Assembly (NCBI GenBank): GCA_017744515.1
Contig: JAGIBF010000024.1
Span: 1-64,000 of the forward strand
DNA length: 64,000 nt
From: Niastella sp.
GTDB lineage: Bacteria; Bacteroidota; Bacteroidia; Chitinophagales; Chitinophagaceae
Reading direction: 5' to 3'
Positions within the stretch are counted from its first letter, which is position 1, and every line of letters starts with the position of its first letter. Below, in pieces: positions 1 through 9,392 of this stretch. The notes below the pieces were generated by a model. It was not told the origin of the DNA. It saw nothing but the letters and a program-made list of their open reading frames with translations, and searched no databases. Position numbers and translations under genes: made by a program.

Positions 1-2755
1 GACCAGCCGTTTTCCAATAATCGAATGAACGAGCATCCATATTATAACCACGGTTTTGGAAGATGTTCAGACGATCTCTTTCCTGGTAGTTGTAGATATA
101 ATTGCCTCCGGAATAGTAGAAGTCGGTAGTCAGTGAGAAGTTCTTGTAAGATACGTCGAGGCCGAAGCTGCCATAATAGCGGGGATCCGGCGCTTTTTTA
201 TCCAAGAACACCGCATTGTCACCACTGTAAGTGGTAGTGATCTTACCGTCTTTATCGAGGTATTGAGGAGCTCCTGTCTGAGGATCGACACCGCCCCAAC
301 GAACGAGGTAATAGTTGTAGAATGGCTTTCCTACAGACAGACGTGCAGTAGTAACGGGGATATCTGTATTGTTGTACAGTTCCGTTATCCTGTTTCGGTT
401 AAAGGTGGCGCTTGCCCTTACTGTAAGGGTGAAGTTCTTATTGCTCACCACATCGTAAGCTGCTATGGCTTCAATACCCTTGTTTTCCATTTCGCCAATG
501 TTCTCCAGCCTTGTACCGAAGCCATTGGTTTGAGAATAAGGTACGTTCAGCAGCAGGCTCTTTGTTTTTTTGTTGTAGTAATCAACTGAACCTCTCAGGC
601 GTCCTTTGAATGCTTCGAATTCGAGGCCAATATTAAAAGACTCGCCTTTTTCCCAGGTAAGGCTGTCATTGGCCACCTGATTGGGGAATGTACCCAACAG
701 GTCTGCATAGGAAGACACTCCATATAATTCCTGGAAGCGATAGTCACCGATATTGAAGTTACCGGCAGTACCAATAGAAGCTCTTAATTTCAGCACATTG
801 ATAAAATCAACTTTAGAGAAGAAGTTTTCCTGTGCAATGTTCCAGCCAATACCCGCGCTCCAGAAGGTACCATATTTATTGTCATCACTGAATCTGGAGG
901 AACCGTCGCGCCTGATCGATGCATTCACGAAGTACCTGCCGCTGAAATCATAATCGGCTGTTGCAAACAGCGATGCCAATGTCCAATCTGTACGGGCTGT
1001 ACCGTAAGAGGTGTTGGAAGCGCCTGAGTTTTGCGTAGAGGTGTTGGGTGATGCAAACCCTTTTGAGCCAAGGGTATAACTCTTGAATTTATCGCTGGTA
1101 TACTCAGTACCTATCAGTACACGCACATTATGGTCATCAGCAAATGTATTCTGATAAGTGGCTGTGTTAGACCATACGTAGTTAAAAGCCCTGCTGCCAT
1201 TGTCGATCTTGGAGCCAGGTGCTGTAGGGTCACCTACTACCTGGTCGAGGTAAGAACCAGGCCTGATGAATGACTCTCTTTCAAAAACGTTGTAAGTCAA
1301 ACCGAGGTTGGTTTTCAGGGTAACGTTCTTAATGAGTGAGAGTTCAGCAAACATATTGGCAACGCCCAATACTGTCCAGGTATCTTCCGGGTTGCTGTTG
1401 ATGGCTTCGAGGATAGGGAAACCCGCGAAGAAACCAGTCAGGTTATAATTGGAAGTGCCAGCCAGGTAAGGAGGTTCATATGGGTTGTAAGCATACATGG
1501 CGTAGAAGGGGCTTTGCGCGTTGTAGCGGTCGCGCAGGAGAGAGTTTTGCGTATAAGCTACTGTCAGGTTCTGACCCACTTTGATCCAGGGTGTAGCCTG
1601 GTATTCGAGGTTGATACGGCCTTGTGTTCTGTTGAATTTAGAACGCAGACCGATACCATCCTCATCATAACGTTGCAGAGACATATAGTAGCGCAATTTT
1701 TCCGCACCGCCACTGAGGCTGATCTCATGGGTCTTTACGGGTGCATCACGCAGCAGGATGTCCTGCCAGTTGTTGTCGCCATTCGTTTTGATCATATCGT
1801 CGATCACCAGATCGAGCTGTTGCTGCGTGAGATTGTACAAATTAATGGAACCTGCGGGCAATGATCCGGCAGTCACCAACCTTGCCATGGCAGCCTGTGC
1901 ATAGGGGTTACCTCTGTTGCTGGCGCCGGTAAATGCACCGGCATCTTTACCGATATTATACTCCCACTGTGTCTTCTGGCGGGTATTCATCATGTCGTAG
2001 TTGTCGGCTGTCTTAGACTTCACGGCATAGTTGAAACGATAGGTAAGCTGTGGCTTACCAGCTTTACCTCTTTTGGTAGTGATGAGGATAACGCCGTTGC
2101 TGGCACGGGAACCGTAGATGGCAGAAGCGGAGGCATCTTTCAATACAGAGATGTTTTCAATATCGTTGGGGTTGATGGCATTGAGAATGTCGGCAGTAGT
2201 AGGCACACCATCAATTACATATAGGGGATCGGAGCTGGCGTTGATAGAACCGGTACCACGGATACGCACGTAGGCGTTGGCGCCGGGGCGTCCGTTCTGG
2301 GCAGTGATCTGAACACCGGGGGCTTTACCCTGCAGTATCTGATCGATACTGGCGATGGGAATGCCGGTTACTTCTTTTCCGCCTACGGTGGCCACTGAGC
2401 CTACCAGGCTTGATTTTTTTACAGAGCCATAACCTACCACTACTACTTCCTGCAGGTTACTTTCTGCAGCTTTCAGTTGTACAGTTATGGTTGATTCTGA
2501 ACCTATCGACACTTCCTGGGTTGCTTGTCCGATAGCGGAGATCACTAAAGTTCTTGCGGAAGCCGGTACGTTGAGGGAGAAGTCCCCGTCGGTATTGGTG
2601 GTGGTTCCTGTTGAGGTACCCTTGATGGTTACTGATGCATTTTGGACCGGCACGCCTTTGTCGTCCGTCACCTTACCGGTGATGGTACGGCTTTGGGCTA
2701 ATACCTGTACAGTCAGCATGAGTATGCTCATGGCGAGCAATAGGATTTTTCTCAT
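1..2755 (-). CDS. SusC/RagA-family TonB-linked outer-membrane protein, 3' end beyond window
   Basis: This is the N-terminal 918 codons of a SusC-type outer-membrane transporter; the frame is still open at base 1. It starts MRKILLLAMSILMLTV, a signal peptide ending near VLAQS. A carboxypeptidase-regulatory-like domain follows (about residues 22-100, SRTITGKVTDDKG), then the plug domain with LQEVVVVGYGSVKKSSLVGS and the SusC signature region VLKDASASAIYGSRASNGV. The rest is beta-barrel. By family knowledge such proteins pair with a SusD lipoprotein and take up oligosaccharides or peptides with TonB energy. The partner SusD should lie to the left of the window. Family members are usually about 1000-1100 residues, so roughly 100-150 codons are missing. 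The substrate cannot be told from the sequence. Confidence 0.95.
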   Translation of the reverse strand, partial: MRKILLLAMSILMLTVQVLAQSRTITGKVTDDKGVPVQNASVTIKGTSTGTTTNTDGDFSLNVPASARTLVISAIGQATQEVSIGSESTITVQLKAAESNLQEVVVVGYGSVKKSSLVGSVATVGGKEVTGIPIASIDQILQGKAPGVQITAQNGRPGANAYVRIRGTGSINASSDPLYVIDGVPTTADILNAINPNDIENISVLKDASASAIYGSRASNGVILITTKRGKAGKPQLTYRFNYAVKSKTADNYDMMNTRQKTQWEYNIGKDAGAFTGASNRGNPYAQAAMARLVTAGSLPAGSINLYNLTQQQLDLVIDDMIKTNGDNNWQDILLRDAPVKTHEISLSGGAEKLRYYMSLQRYDEDGIGLRSKFNRTQGRINLEYQATPWIKVGQNLTVAYTQNSLLRDRYNAQSPFYAMYAYNPYEPPYLAGTSNYNLTGFFAGFPILEAINSNPEDTWTVLGVANMFAELSLIKNVTLKTNLGLTYNVFERESFIRPGSYLDQVVGDPTAPGSKIDNGSRAFNYVWSNTATYQNTFADDHNVRVLIGTEYTSDKFKSYTLGSKGFASPNTSTQNSGASNTSYGTARTDWTLASLFATADYDFSGRYFVNASIRRDGSSRFSDDNKYGTFWSAGIGWNIAQENFFSKVDFINVLKLRASIGTAGNFNIGDYRFQELYGVSSYADLLGTFPNQVANDSLTWEKGESFNIGLEFEAFKGRLRGSVDYYNKKTKSLLLNVPYSQTNGFGTRLENIGEMENKGIEAIAAYDVVSNKNFTLTVRASATFNRNRITELYNNTDIPVTTARLSVGKPFYNYYLVRWGGVDPQTGAPQYLDKDGKITTTYSGDNAVFLDKKAPDPRYYGSFGLDVSYKNFSLTTDFYYSGGNYIYNYQERDRLNIFQNRGYNMDARSFDYWKTAG

Positions 2756-3124
2756 GTACAATTAATTTTTGTTTGTTTAGTGTTAATGGAAAAGACTCTA
2801 CCTCAGGTAATATGAAACTACCTGTGCAGTACGTTTATAATGATTATTGACAGCCTCTTTTGCCACCAACGGATCAGCTAATAACAAGCACATAAATGGT
2901 TATGCGCTTGCATGCCTGCTCAGTCAGCAACAAGGGAAGGGGTCAATAAGATTGGTTGAGATCTCTGCCTTTCGTATAAAAGCAGCAATGGGCATACGTT
3001 TCGCTTGTGGTCAAGCCATGCCTGTTTACCGGAAGAAACCTTGGGCAATAGTTTTTTTCTCATACTTGTGACTAATCGTTCAAACGAAACCGGCCATTAG
3101 CTGGTTTACATTTTTATTGGACAA

Positions 3125-3151
3125 CAAACATATAGTGTACGCTGCTTACAA
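3125..3151 (-). promoter_or_regulatory. Candidate SusC promoter (TATGTTTG, minus strand)
   Basis: Read on the minus strand, bases 3132-3125 are TATGTTTG, an exact match to the Bacteroidota -7 element TAnnTTTG. A TTG at 3151-3149 lies 16 bases upstream, slightly closer than the usual 17-23. It would drive the SusC gene starting at 2755. No other match on this strand was seen in the gap. Confidence 0.45.
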
Positions 3152-3255
3152 TTTTTAGTTTTAATGTCATAAAAGACAGAAGCTGTTTTTTAACAGACGA
3201 ACAGCTATGCCTACCCGCCTTTTCGTATTTTTGCTAAAACATTCTGGATCAAATG

Positions 3256-3285
3256 AAAATGCTCCTGGTAAAGGAGCATTTTTAT
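3256..3285. terminator. Perfect 11-bp hairpin with T-run
   Basis: AAAATGCTCCT (3256-3266) pairs perfectly with AGGAGCATTTT (3272-3282) around a 5-base loop, followed by T residues on the plus strand. No plus-strand gene precedes it. It lies 23 bp downstream of a plus-strand TATTTTTG element, so it could end a very short transcript, or act in the other direction inside the lipoprotein/SusC gap. Confidence 0.6.
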
Positions 3286-3401
3286 TACATTCTTATCTTG
3301 TTATTTTTAATCATTTATTTTCTCTCCCGCTCTTTTACGATTGATTATAGCTCATTTGCCTCAATCTCTATTATGTAAGCCTTAACCGTATGGGCATAAA
3401 A

Positions 3402-3432
3402 AAGCATTGCGGGAATAAATCCCGCAATGCTT
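3402..3432 (-). terminator. Intrinsic terminator of the SusC-SusD-lipoprotein operon
   Basis: A perfect 13-bp stem (AAGCATTGCGGGA with its complement at 3420-3432) and a 5-base loop, followed on the minus strand by a run of Ts. It lies 34 bp downstream of the lipoprotein stop codon. Confidence 0.85.
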
Positions 3433-3465
3433 CCTATCGTAGTGATTAAACTACTTGTAAGTATG

Positions 3466-4323
3466 TTATTTGCCTACAATGATATCAAACTCTTGTTCGT
3501 AGAAGGCTGCACTTCCCGGCGCAGGATAATTGTTTACAATGATATCCACGTACAGGGTCAGCTTATTATTACATACAGAGAACTTGCTCACCTTGGTAGG
3601 TGAAGTACGGATCAGGAAAGGCTGGCCAGCTGCGAATTCCTTATTGGTTTGCTGCAAAGGAATGTTCACGATCGTGTTGGTAGGAGTGGTCCAGTCGAAC
3701 TCGATGTTAACTGCACCGAAATAATCCCACAGGTTAGCGATCGTACCGGTAGCCTTCTTAGGGGCACCTACTGCCGGGTTAGTAAGGCCTGCAACGGTTA
3801 CGCTGTAAGGGCCATACGTGCCGCCCGCTTCCAAAGTGCCGGGATAAGAGCCGTTCATTACTGTAATATTATCTACATCGCCATCGAAGCAAGGTCCGCG
3901 CATGAACAATTTAAAGGTATTGTTGCTCAGCAACGGATCAACGCCGGACTGCAGGGTGAAAATAAGAGAGTCTTTTCTACCAGCATTATATAGAGCGAAG
4001 TTACCCTTCACTTCTACAATTCCTACGGCTTGTCCGGCAGGGATGGTAACGGTATGGCCTGTGAGGGTATACTGTGTACCTTCAACAGCTCCTGTAGGAG
4101 ACGCAACGGTAAAGTTGATCACACGATCAACATTTTCCGTGGTCGTAGTTCCTATCTTCAATTGATAAGCGGGCGTGGTAGTGGCCAACACTGAATAGGA
4201 AGCGCCGGTTATATAATTAAAGTGTGCCTTGGAAACGGGTATGGTTGTTTCCTCTTTTTTACAACCAGCCATAAATAAACCCAGGCCGGCTATGAGCAGT
4301 AAACAACTTAATTTCTGTAACAT
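3466..4323 (-). CDS. Surface lipoprotein, third gene of a Sus-type operon
   Basis: A 285-residue protein with a lipoprotein signal peptide (MLQKLSCLLLIAGLGLFMAGC; lipobox Cys21 followed by KKEE). The mature part is beta-rich. Residues about 30-135 resemble Calx-beta/DUF1735-like modules found in Bacteroidota surface lipoproteins (NFTVASPTGAVEGTQYTL, then VTIPAGQAVGIVEVKG). The remainder I do not recognise. It lies 40 bp downstream of the interrupted SusD gene, on the same strand, and is followed by a strong terminator, so it is the last gene of the SusC-SusD operon. By position it may be a glycan- or peptide-binding accessory lipoprotein of the SusE/F kind; that is inference from context, not sequence identity. 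Confidence 0.75.
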   Translation of the reverse strand: MLQKLSCLLLIAGLGLFMAGCKKEETTIPVSKAHFNYITGASYSVLATTTPAYQLKIGTTTTENVDRVINFTVASPTGAVEGTQYTLTGHTVTIPAGQAVGIVEVKGNFALYNAGRKDSLIFTLQSGVDPLLSNNTFKLFMRGPCFDGDVDNITVMNGSYPGTLEAGGTYGPYSVTVAGLTNPAVGAPKKATGTIANLWDYFGAVNIEFDWTTPTNTIVNIPLQQTNKEFAAGQPFLIRTSPTKVSKFSVCNNKLTLYVDIIVNNYPAPGSAAFYEQEFDIIVGK

Positions 4324-4363
4324 AAAAATATGTTTTGTCTTTAAATAGTATTGATGATCTCAC

Positions 4364-5758
4364 TTATTGCCTGTAGGTCGGATTCTGGATCATGTTCTCA
4401 TTAGCCAGAATTTCGCCACCCGGAATAGGATAATAATATTCCTTATCGGTTGGGGCAAGTGTTGTTTTGTTGGGAGCATTTGCTACATCCTGTCCAGTCC
4501 TTACTACAGGTAATAATTTCCTACGCAGGTCATGCATCCTTTGTCCTTCAAAAGCCAGTTCTTTGAAACGCTCTTGTAGAACAGCGTTTACGAGGGCGTC
4601 CTTGGTAGTGAAGGTTTCATCTACATACCCGGTGATCCTTTGTCTGCGTAATGTATTCAGGTCGGCTCCACCTTGTGTAAACTGTGTTTTTTCAGCATAT
4701 GCTTCTGCCCTGATCAGGTACATTTCGGCTACACGGAATACTTTCACGTCAGCACGGCCAGCTTCGTTGGCTGTACCGCCAATCCATTTTGCTACCGCCC
4801 AGCGGCCACCACCGAGGTCGGTTGCAGTGCTGGCAAACGGGATATCAGTTGCCGGGGTGAATAAACTCATCAATTTAAATGAAGGTGCATACATGATCTT
4901 GCTGGAGGTACGGTCGAAGTAAGAATCACCCAACCTTGCCTGTCCGGCATCTCTTTTGTGCTCCCAGACTATTTCAATATTGTTTGCATCTGTCCAGATA
5001 CCGGGATACTGAGCACGCGTGGCCAGCGGAACGGCATTGATAACAGCTGTAGCAGCTGTGATGGCCGCATCCCAGTTTTTCTGGTAAAGTGCTACTCTTG
5101 CTTGTAATGCACGTATGCCTAAAAGCGTCATGCGTGAAACATCCGTAAAGGTAGCGGGCATGAGGCCAGCTGCAGTAGTAAGGTCTTCGTTAACTTTTGT
5201 GAAAACTTCTCCTACAGTAAGGCGCTTGGGCTTTTGAATTTCGGATTTGGTAGAATAAGGTACGCCCAGTGAACCTGATTCGAGGTTTTCGGCATAGTTG
5301 ATCAATACCTGGAACTCACAAAATGCTCTTATGGCAATTGCTTCAGCTTTGATCCTATCCCGGGTAGCCGCATCAGCAGCTGAGAGACCGGTGAGTTTAT
5401 CGGCTGCAGCAATGACACGATTGGCACGATCAACACCAAATGCATACCTCGTCCAGGGTGCTGTTACATCACCAACACCGGGATCAGTTTGCCAACGGTG
5501 GGCGATTACGCCACGACCTGTATTGTTCTCCGTAGGCAGGTTGGCCTAATCTGAGTACAGGCTGGTAGCATAAATTTCTGCATCGTAAGAGCCGTTAATA
5601 TTTATATACACACCTATCATACCCTTTTCCAGAAAAGGAACGGTGGTCATGGCTGTTTCCTCCGGGATCTGATCGGGCGGCAGTATTTCCAGTTGTTTTT
5701 TGCAGGAAACGCCTATTACGGCCAGACCTGCAATCCATAATAATTTCTTTATCGACAT
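4364..5758 (-). pseudogene. SusD/RagB-family lipoprotein gene interrupted by an in-frame amber stop
   Basis: The frame is 465 codons including the final stop, a normal SusD length, but codon 71 is TAG (5548-5546). Codons 1-70 give a lipoprotein signal (MSIKKLLWIAGLAVIGVSC) and a typical SusD start (KKQLEILPPDQIPEE). Immediately after the stop the same frame continues without any other interruption: ANLPTENNTGRGVIAHRW, then TPR-like SusD helices, then the usual end KEYYYPIPGGEILANENM. By family comparison a Glu is expected at the stop position, so a single GAG-to-TAG change explains it. The gene starts 11 bp after the SusC stop. It is either a very recent nonsense mutation, a base-call error or a suppressed stop. 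If translation stops there, only a 70-residue stub is made; reinitiation at a downstream TTG (5305) is possible but would lack the lipobox. Confidence 0.9.
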
Positions 5759-5769
5759 ATACTGATTTT

Positions 5770-8700
5770 TTAGAAAGTTAAGTTGATACCAAACGTGTAT
5801 GTACGGGCATTGGGATACTCGAACGTGCTGATGTTGTTGTTATCTTCCGGATCAAAGCCTCTCCAATTGGTCCATGTATAGAGGTTTTGCGCCTGTGCGA
5901 ATATGGTAGCAGCAGAGAAAACACCTATTTGTTGTAAGTATTTCCTTGGGATATTGTAACCCACGTTCAGGTTCCTGAAACGTACATAAGAAGCATCCTG
6001 GATGTCTTTGGAAGAGAAGCTTCTTGCAGAACCAAAGCGTTGTACTTTGGCCACATCTCCTGGTTTTCTCCAACGTTTGAACCATTCTGTTGACTGGTTA
6101 CTGGTTGCAAAAGTATAGTTCTCGTTAAAGAAGTCTTCGTTGTTGAAGCGTTTGTTACCGGCAGCAAATGAGAAGAAGGCTTCTACATAAACACCTTTGT
6201 AGTTAAGGCTACCGTTGAAACCGCCTGTTACCTTGGGCAACCAGCTTCCGAACTCAGCTACCGCCTGTGCAGATTGGTTATAGCTGTTTGTGAGAGAACC
6301 ATCCCTGTTGTAATAGAGCGGGTTACCAGTAGCAGCATCTACACCACCCCATTTAGGAATGAAGTGTGTACCGAAAGGCAGACCTACACGGATGATAGAA
6401 GTACCGAGCGGGAATTCACTCACCTGACCCAGGCTCGTAATTTCATTCTTATTGTATGCGGCATTACCACCGATTGTCAGGCGGAAGTCGTTCTTAACGA
6501 TCACATCACCAGCCAGCGAAACTTCCACACCACGGTTGCGCATTTCACCCGCGTTAACGTTCAGCGATCCGACGCCTGACCATGAAGAAAGCTGCTGGGA
6601 AATGAACAGGTTCTTGGTTTGTTTATTGTAGTATTCAACTGTACCGCGGATGCGGGCATTCAGCAGAGTGAAGTCTACACCAACGTTGAAAGTATTATTA
6701 TACTCCCAATCGTAATTTTGGTTACCCAACTGGCTTACCACATATCCAGACTGGCCGGCGTAAGGCGTAGTTGAGTTTCCATACAGTGACAGATAGCCAA
6801 ATGAATTAAGGAAAGGACTGGCTGAAGTACCATAGCTGGCACGCAGTTGCAGGTCGGACACAAAATCGAGTGTAGACATGAAATTTTCTTTCATGACATT
6901 CCAGCTACCACCTACTGCATAGTAAGAGATATTCCGGTTATTCTCCGGTACAGCAGAAGAAGCGTCTAAACGATAGCTTCCGTTGAAAGAGTATTTTCCA
7001 TCAAACGTATAACGCAGGATACCGATCAGCGATTGCGTTGCCTGGTGATCCCTGCCACCACCTGTTGTTGGGATGAAACCTCCAGTAGCAGTGCCTGGGG
7101 TAATTGCAGCAGGCGTATTCAGCAATAATGGGTTGATGCCAAAACCTACATAAGAGAAGGCGCGGCTGGTCCATTTGATGTTCTCTACGAGCGCAGAGGC
7201 ATCAACCTGGTGTTTTTCAGCAATGGTTTTGTTATAATTCAACCCTGCGTTACCTATCAGTTGCAGGAAGCGGTTAGCACCTTCAGAGAAAGAACCCTGT
7301 CCACCTAAGCTTTGACGCCCGGTAGCCGTTCTTGGGTCTACGAGACGCTCTGTCATCAATTCGCGGAAATCGAGACCAAAAGTACCAACGGCAGAAAGGC
7401 CATCGAATATTTTGTATTTGATGTTGCCACCTAATACTGCTTTTATCTCGTTTCGCTTGTTGGTAGTAGCCAACATACGCTCCAGGGCAGCTGAACCTTC
7501 GCGCTGGTCATATACCAGGTTGCTGCCTGCAGTAGCAGGCAGTAATGGATCATAATCAGCCGGGTTAGAAGGATTAAGCCTTGGGCCAGAAGTATTGTTA
7601 CCATGCAGTAATACGCCATTTCTATACGGCAACTCGTAAGGCAGTGCGTAATAGATAGAGGAGAATGGGTTTACAATAGAAGTACCATTCTCACCTTCGA
7701 TGAAATAGCTGGTAGCATAGTTCAGGGTCATATTAAGACCAATCGTCAACCTGTCTGACTTAAAATCCAGGTTGTTCCTGAAAGAGAAGCGCTCCAGTGC
7801 TGAGCGAACGGCAATACCTTCTTGCTTGAAATAGTTGAGTGAAGAATAGAAAGCAGTACGCTCACTACCGCCACTTGCATTCACTTCAAACTCCTGTGTT
7901 TTACCACGACGGAGGAATACATCTTCCCAGGGAGAGCTGGTATTGCGCAAGCTATCGAGTATCTGGTCATATCTTACGAGCCTGGATTCGGCTACACCTG
8001 CGTTCCTGGGGTTTTTCCTTGACAAGTACCAGCCTGGTCCGATGTTAGCTCCATTCTCAAGACCTACTTCTTCTTCGAATTGCAGGTGCTCGGCAGAGGT
8101 CATCATATCGAACTTGGGCCTTGTGCGGTTGGAAAAACCATATTGTGATTTTACACCGAAAGTAAGTTTATTGTTCATTTTCCCTCTTTTGGTAGTGATC
8201 ACGATCACACCGTTAGAACCACGGGAACCGTATACTGCTGTTGCTGCCGCATCTTTCAATACGTCTACAGAAGCTATATCAGAAGGGCTGATAGCAGCAA
8301 AAGCAGCTGCCTGGATGGGAATACCATCCATAATGTACAATGGCGCACTGGTACCGTTGATGGTACCTACACCACGGATGATCACGTTGGCGGCGGCACC
8401 GGGCTGACCGGAACCAGCAGTAGCATATAGACCGGGAGCACGACCCTGGAGGATCTGATCGAGGCTGGCATTGGGCACCTGGTTGATGGCTTTCGCCTCT
8501 ACCTTAGATACAGCACCTACATAAGTAGAGCGCTTTTGGGTACCGTAACCGGTTACCACCACCTCATCGAGACCCTTGCCTTCGACAGTCATTGAAACAG
8601 CAATTACAGTCTTGCTGCCAATGCTAAGGTCTTGCTCGGCATAACCTACTGCAGAAATTGTAAGTGTTTTTGCGGAAGCGGGAACCCTGAATGAGAATGA

Positions 8701-8877
8701 CCCATCGGCCCCTGTAGTAGTACCTAATGAAGATCCTTTAACTGTAACAGAAGCGCCTAATACCGGTGCACCGGCGGCATCTGTCACCTTTCCTGAAATC
8801 GTCCTTTCCTGTGCCTGTGCCACCATCTGACTTAACATCAGCAGGGCGCATAGCAACGTACATAGAATTTTCCTCAT
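5770..8877 (-). CDS. SusC/RagA-family TonB-linked outer-membrane protein
   Basis: A complete SusC homologue of 1035 residues. It has a signal peptide (MRKILCTLLCALLMLSQMVAQAQ), a carboxypeptidase-like domain (ERTISGKVTDAAGAPVLGAS), a TonB-box/plug region (GLDEVVVTGYGTQKRSTYVG, then SLDQILQGRAPG and VLKDAAATAVYGSRGSNGV) and a 22-strand-type barrel ending in the outer-membrane signature NARTYTFGINLTF. It is the first gene of the operon with the interrupted SusD and the lipoprotein. It should import a ligand delivered by SusD across the outer membrane using TonB-ExbBD. With the partner SusD broken, uptake through this channel may be impaired. The substrate is unknown; no glycoside hydrolase or peptidase lies next to it in the window. 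Confidence 0.96.
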   Translation of the reverse strand: MRKILCTLLCALLMLSQMVAQAQERTISGKVTDAAGAPVLGASVTVKGSSLGTTTGADGSFSFRVPASAKTLTISAVGYAEQDLSIGSKTVIAVSMTVEGKGLDEVVVTGYGTQKRSTYVGAVSKVEAKAINQVPNASLDQILQGRAPGLYATAGSGQPGAAANVIIRGVGTINGTSAPLYIMDGIPIQAAAFAAISPSDIASVDVLKDAAATAVYGSRGSNGVIVITTKRGKMNNKLTFGVKSQYGFSNRTRPKFDMMTSAEHLQFEEEVGLENGANIGPGWYLSRKNPRNAGVAESRLVRYDQILDSLRNTSSPWEDVFLRRGKTQEFEVNASGGSERTAFYSSLNYFKQEGIAVRSALERFSFRNNLDFKSDRLTIGLNMTLNYATSYFIEGENGTSIVNPFSSIYYALPYELPYRNGVLLHGNNTSGPRLNPSNPADYDPLLPATAGSNLVYDQREGSAALERMLATTNKRNEIKAVLGGNIKYKIFDGLSAVGTFGLDFRELMTERLVDPRTATGRQSLGGQGSFSEGANRFLQLIGNAGLNYNKTIAEKHQVDASALVENIKWTSRAFSYVGFGINPLLLNTPAAITPGTATGGFIPTTGGGRDHQATQSLIGILRYTFDGKYSFNGSYRLDASSAVPENNRNISYYAVGGSWNVMKENFMSTLDFVSDLQLRASYGTSASPFLNSFGYLSLYGNSTTPYAGQSGYVVSQLGNQNYDWEYNNTFNVGVDFTLLNARIRGTVEYYNKQTKNLFISQQLSSWSGVGSLNVNAGEMRNRGVEVSLAGDVIVKNDFRLTIGGNAAYNKNEITSLGQVSEFPLGTSIIRVGLPFGTHFIPKWGGVDAATGNPLYYNRDGSLTNSYNQSAQAVAEFGSWLPKVTGGFNGSLNYKGVYVEAFFSFAAGNKRFNNEDFFNENYTFATSNQSTEWFKRWRKPGDVAKVQRFGSARSFSSKDIQDASYVRFRNLNVGYNIPRKYLQQIGVFSAATIFAQAQNLYTWTNWRGFDPEDNNNISTFEYPNARTYTFGINLTF

Positions 8878-9392
8878 GAACGTTGATTTTGATTTTATGA
8901 TAAAAAGAGATTATTAAAATTGTCTTAAAACAGGGACACCTACCGATCGTTCTTTGCTGCTTTTGAACCTAATTATTCTCTGTTTTAGCTGATCTTATCA
9001 TGAATACCTGAACATATCGGTAAATCCTGTAATTCAATGGATTGCCGTGTTGCTACTACACAGAGACCCTGGTACCTGCAGCTTTTACCTGCCTATACAA
9101 TTTGTATTATAAATAACCGATAAGAAAAATAAGTCCGTGAGGGTGGTTTTACGGACAGTAGTGGAGGTAAAGCTTTTCTCATATAAATAATGGGTTTAAG
9201 CACTGGGGCAATTGGTCATAAACAGTTGTTAAAGTTGTAAAGATATTATCAACACCTCTAAAAAATAGTATTTTCCGAAATTAAAATAGGTAACCTAAGC
9301 ATAATACCCACTTTTGGGGATATGCTTGCTAAAACACATTAGCATTGATTTCGCTATGATGGCGCCTCAAGATAAGAACAGGCTAAGAAGCC
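8878..9392. other. Gene-free 515-bp region between the MMPL exporter and the SusC operon
   Basis: AT-rich upstream region of the SusC gene. I found no open frame that resembles a gene and no minus-strand match to TAnnTTTG. No FecI/FecR-type regulator lies nearby. A weak hairpin (AGGCT/AGCCT) overlaps the stop of the MMPL gene and is not convincing as a terminator. Confidence 0.5.

Larger units (their letters stand above)
2756..3465. other. Gene-free 710-bp leader/intergenic region upstream of the first SusC
   Basis: No convincing gene is present. It contains a terminator for the lipoprotein operon (3402-3432), a second perfect 11-bp hairpin (3256-3282), a plus-strand TAnnTTTG element (3226-3233) and a minus-strand promoter candidate for the SusC gene (3125-3151). 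If that promoter is used, the SusC mRNA has an untranslated leader of about 360 nt, long enough for post-transcriptional control. I recognise no known riboswitch in it. Confidence 0.6.
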
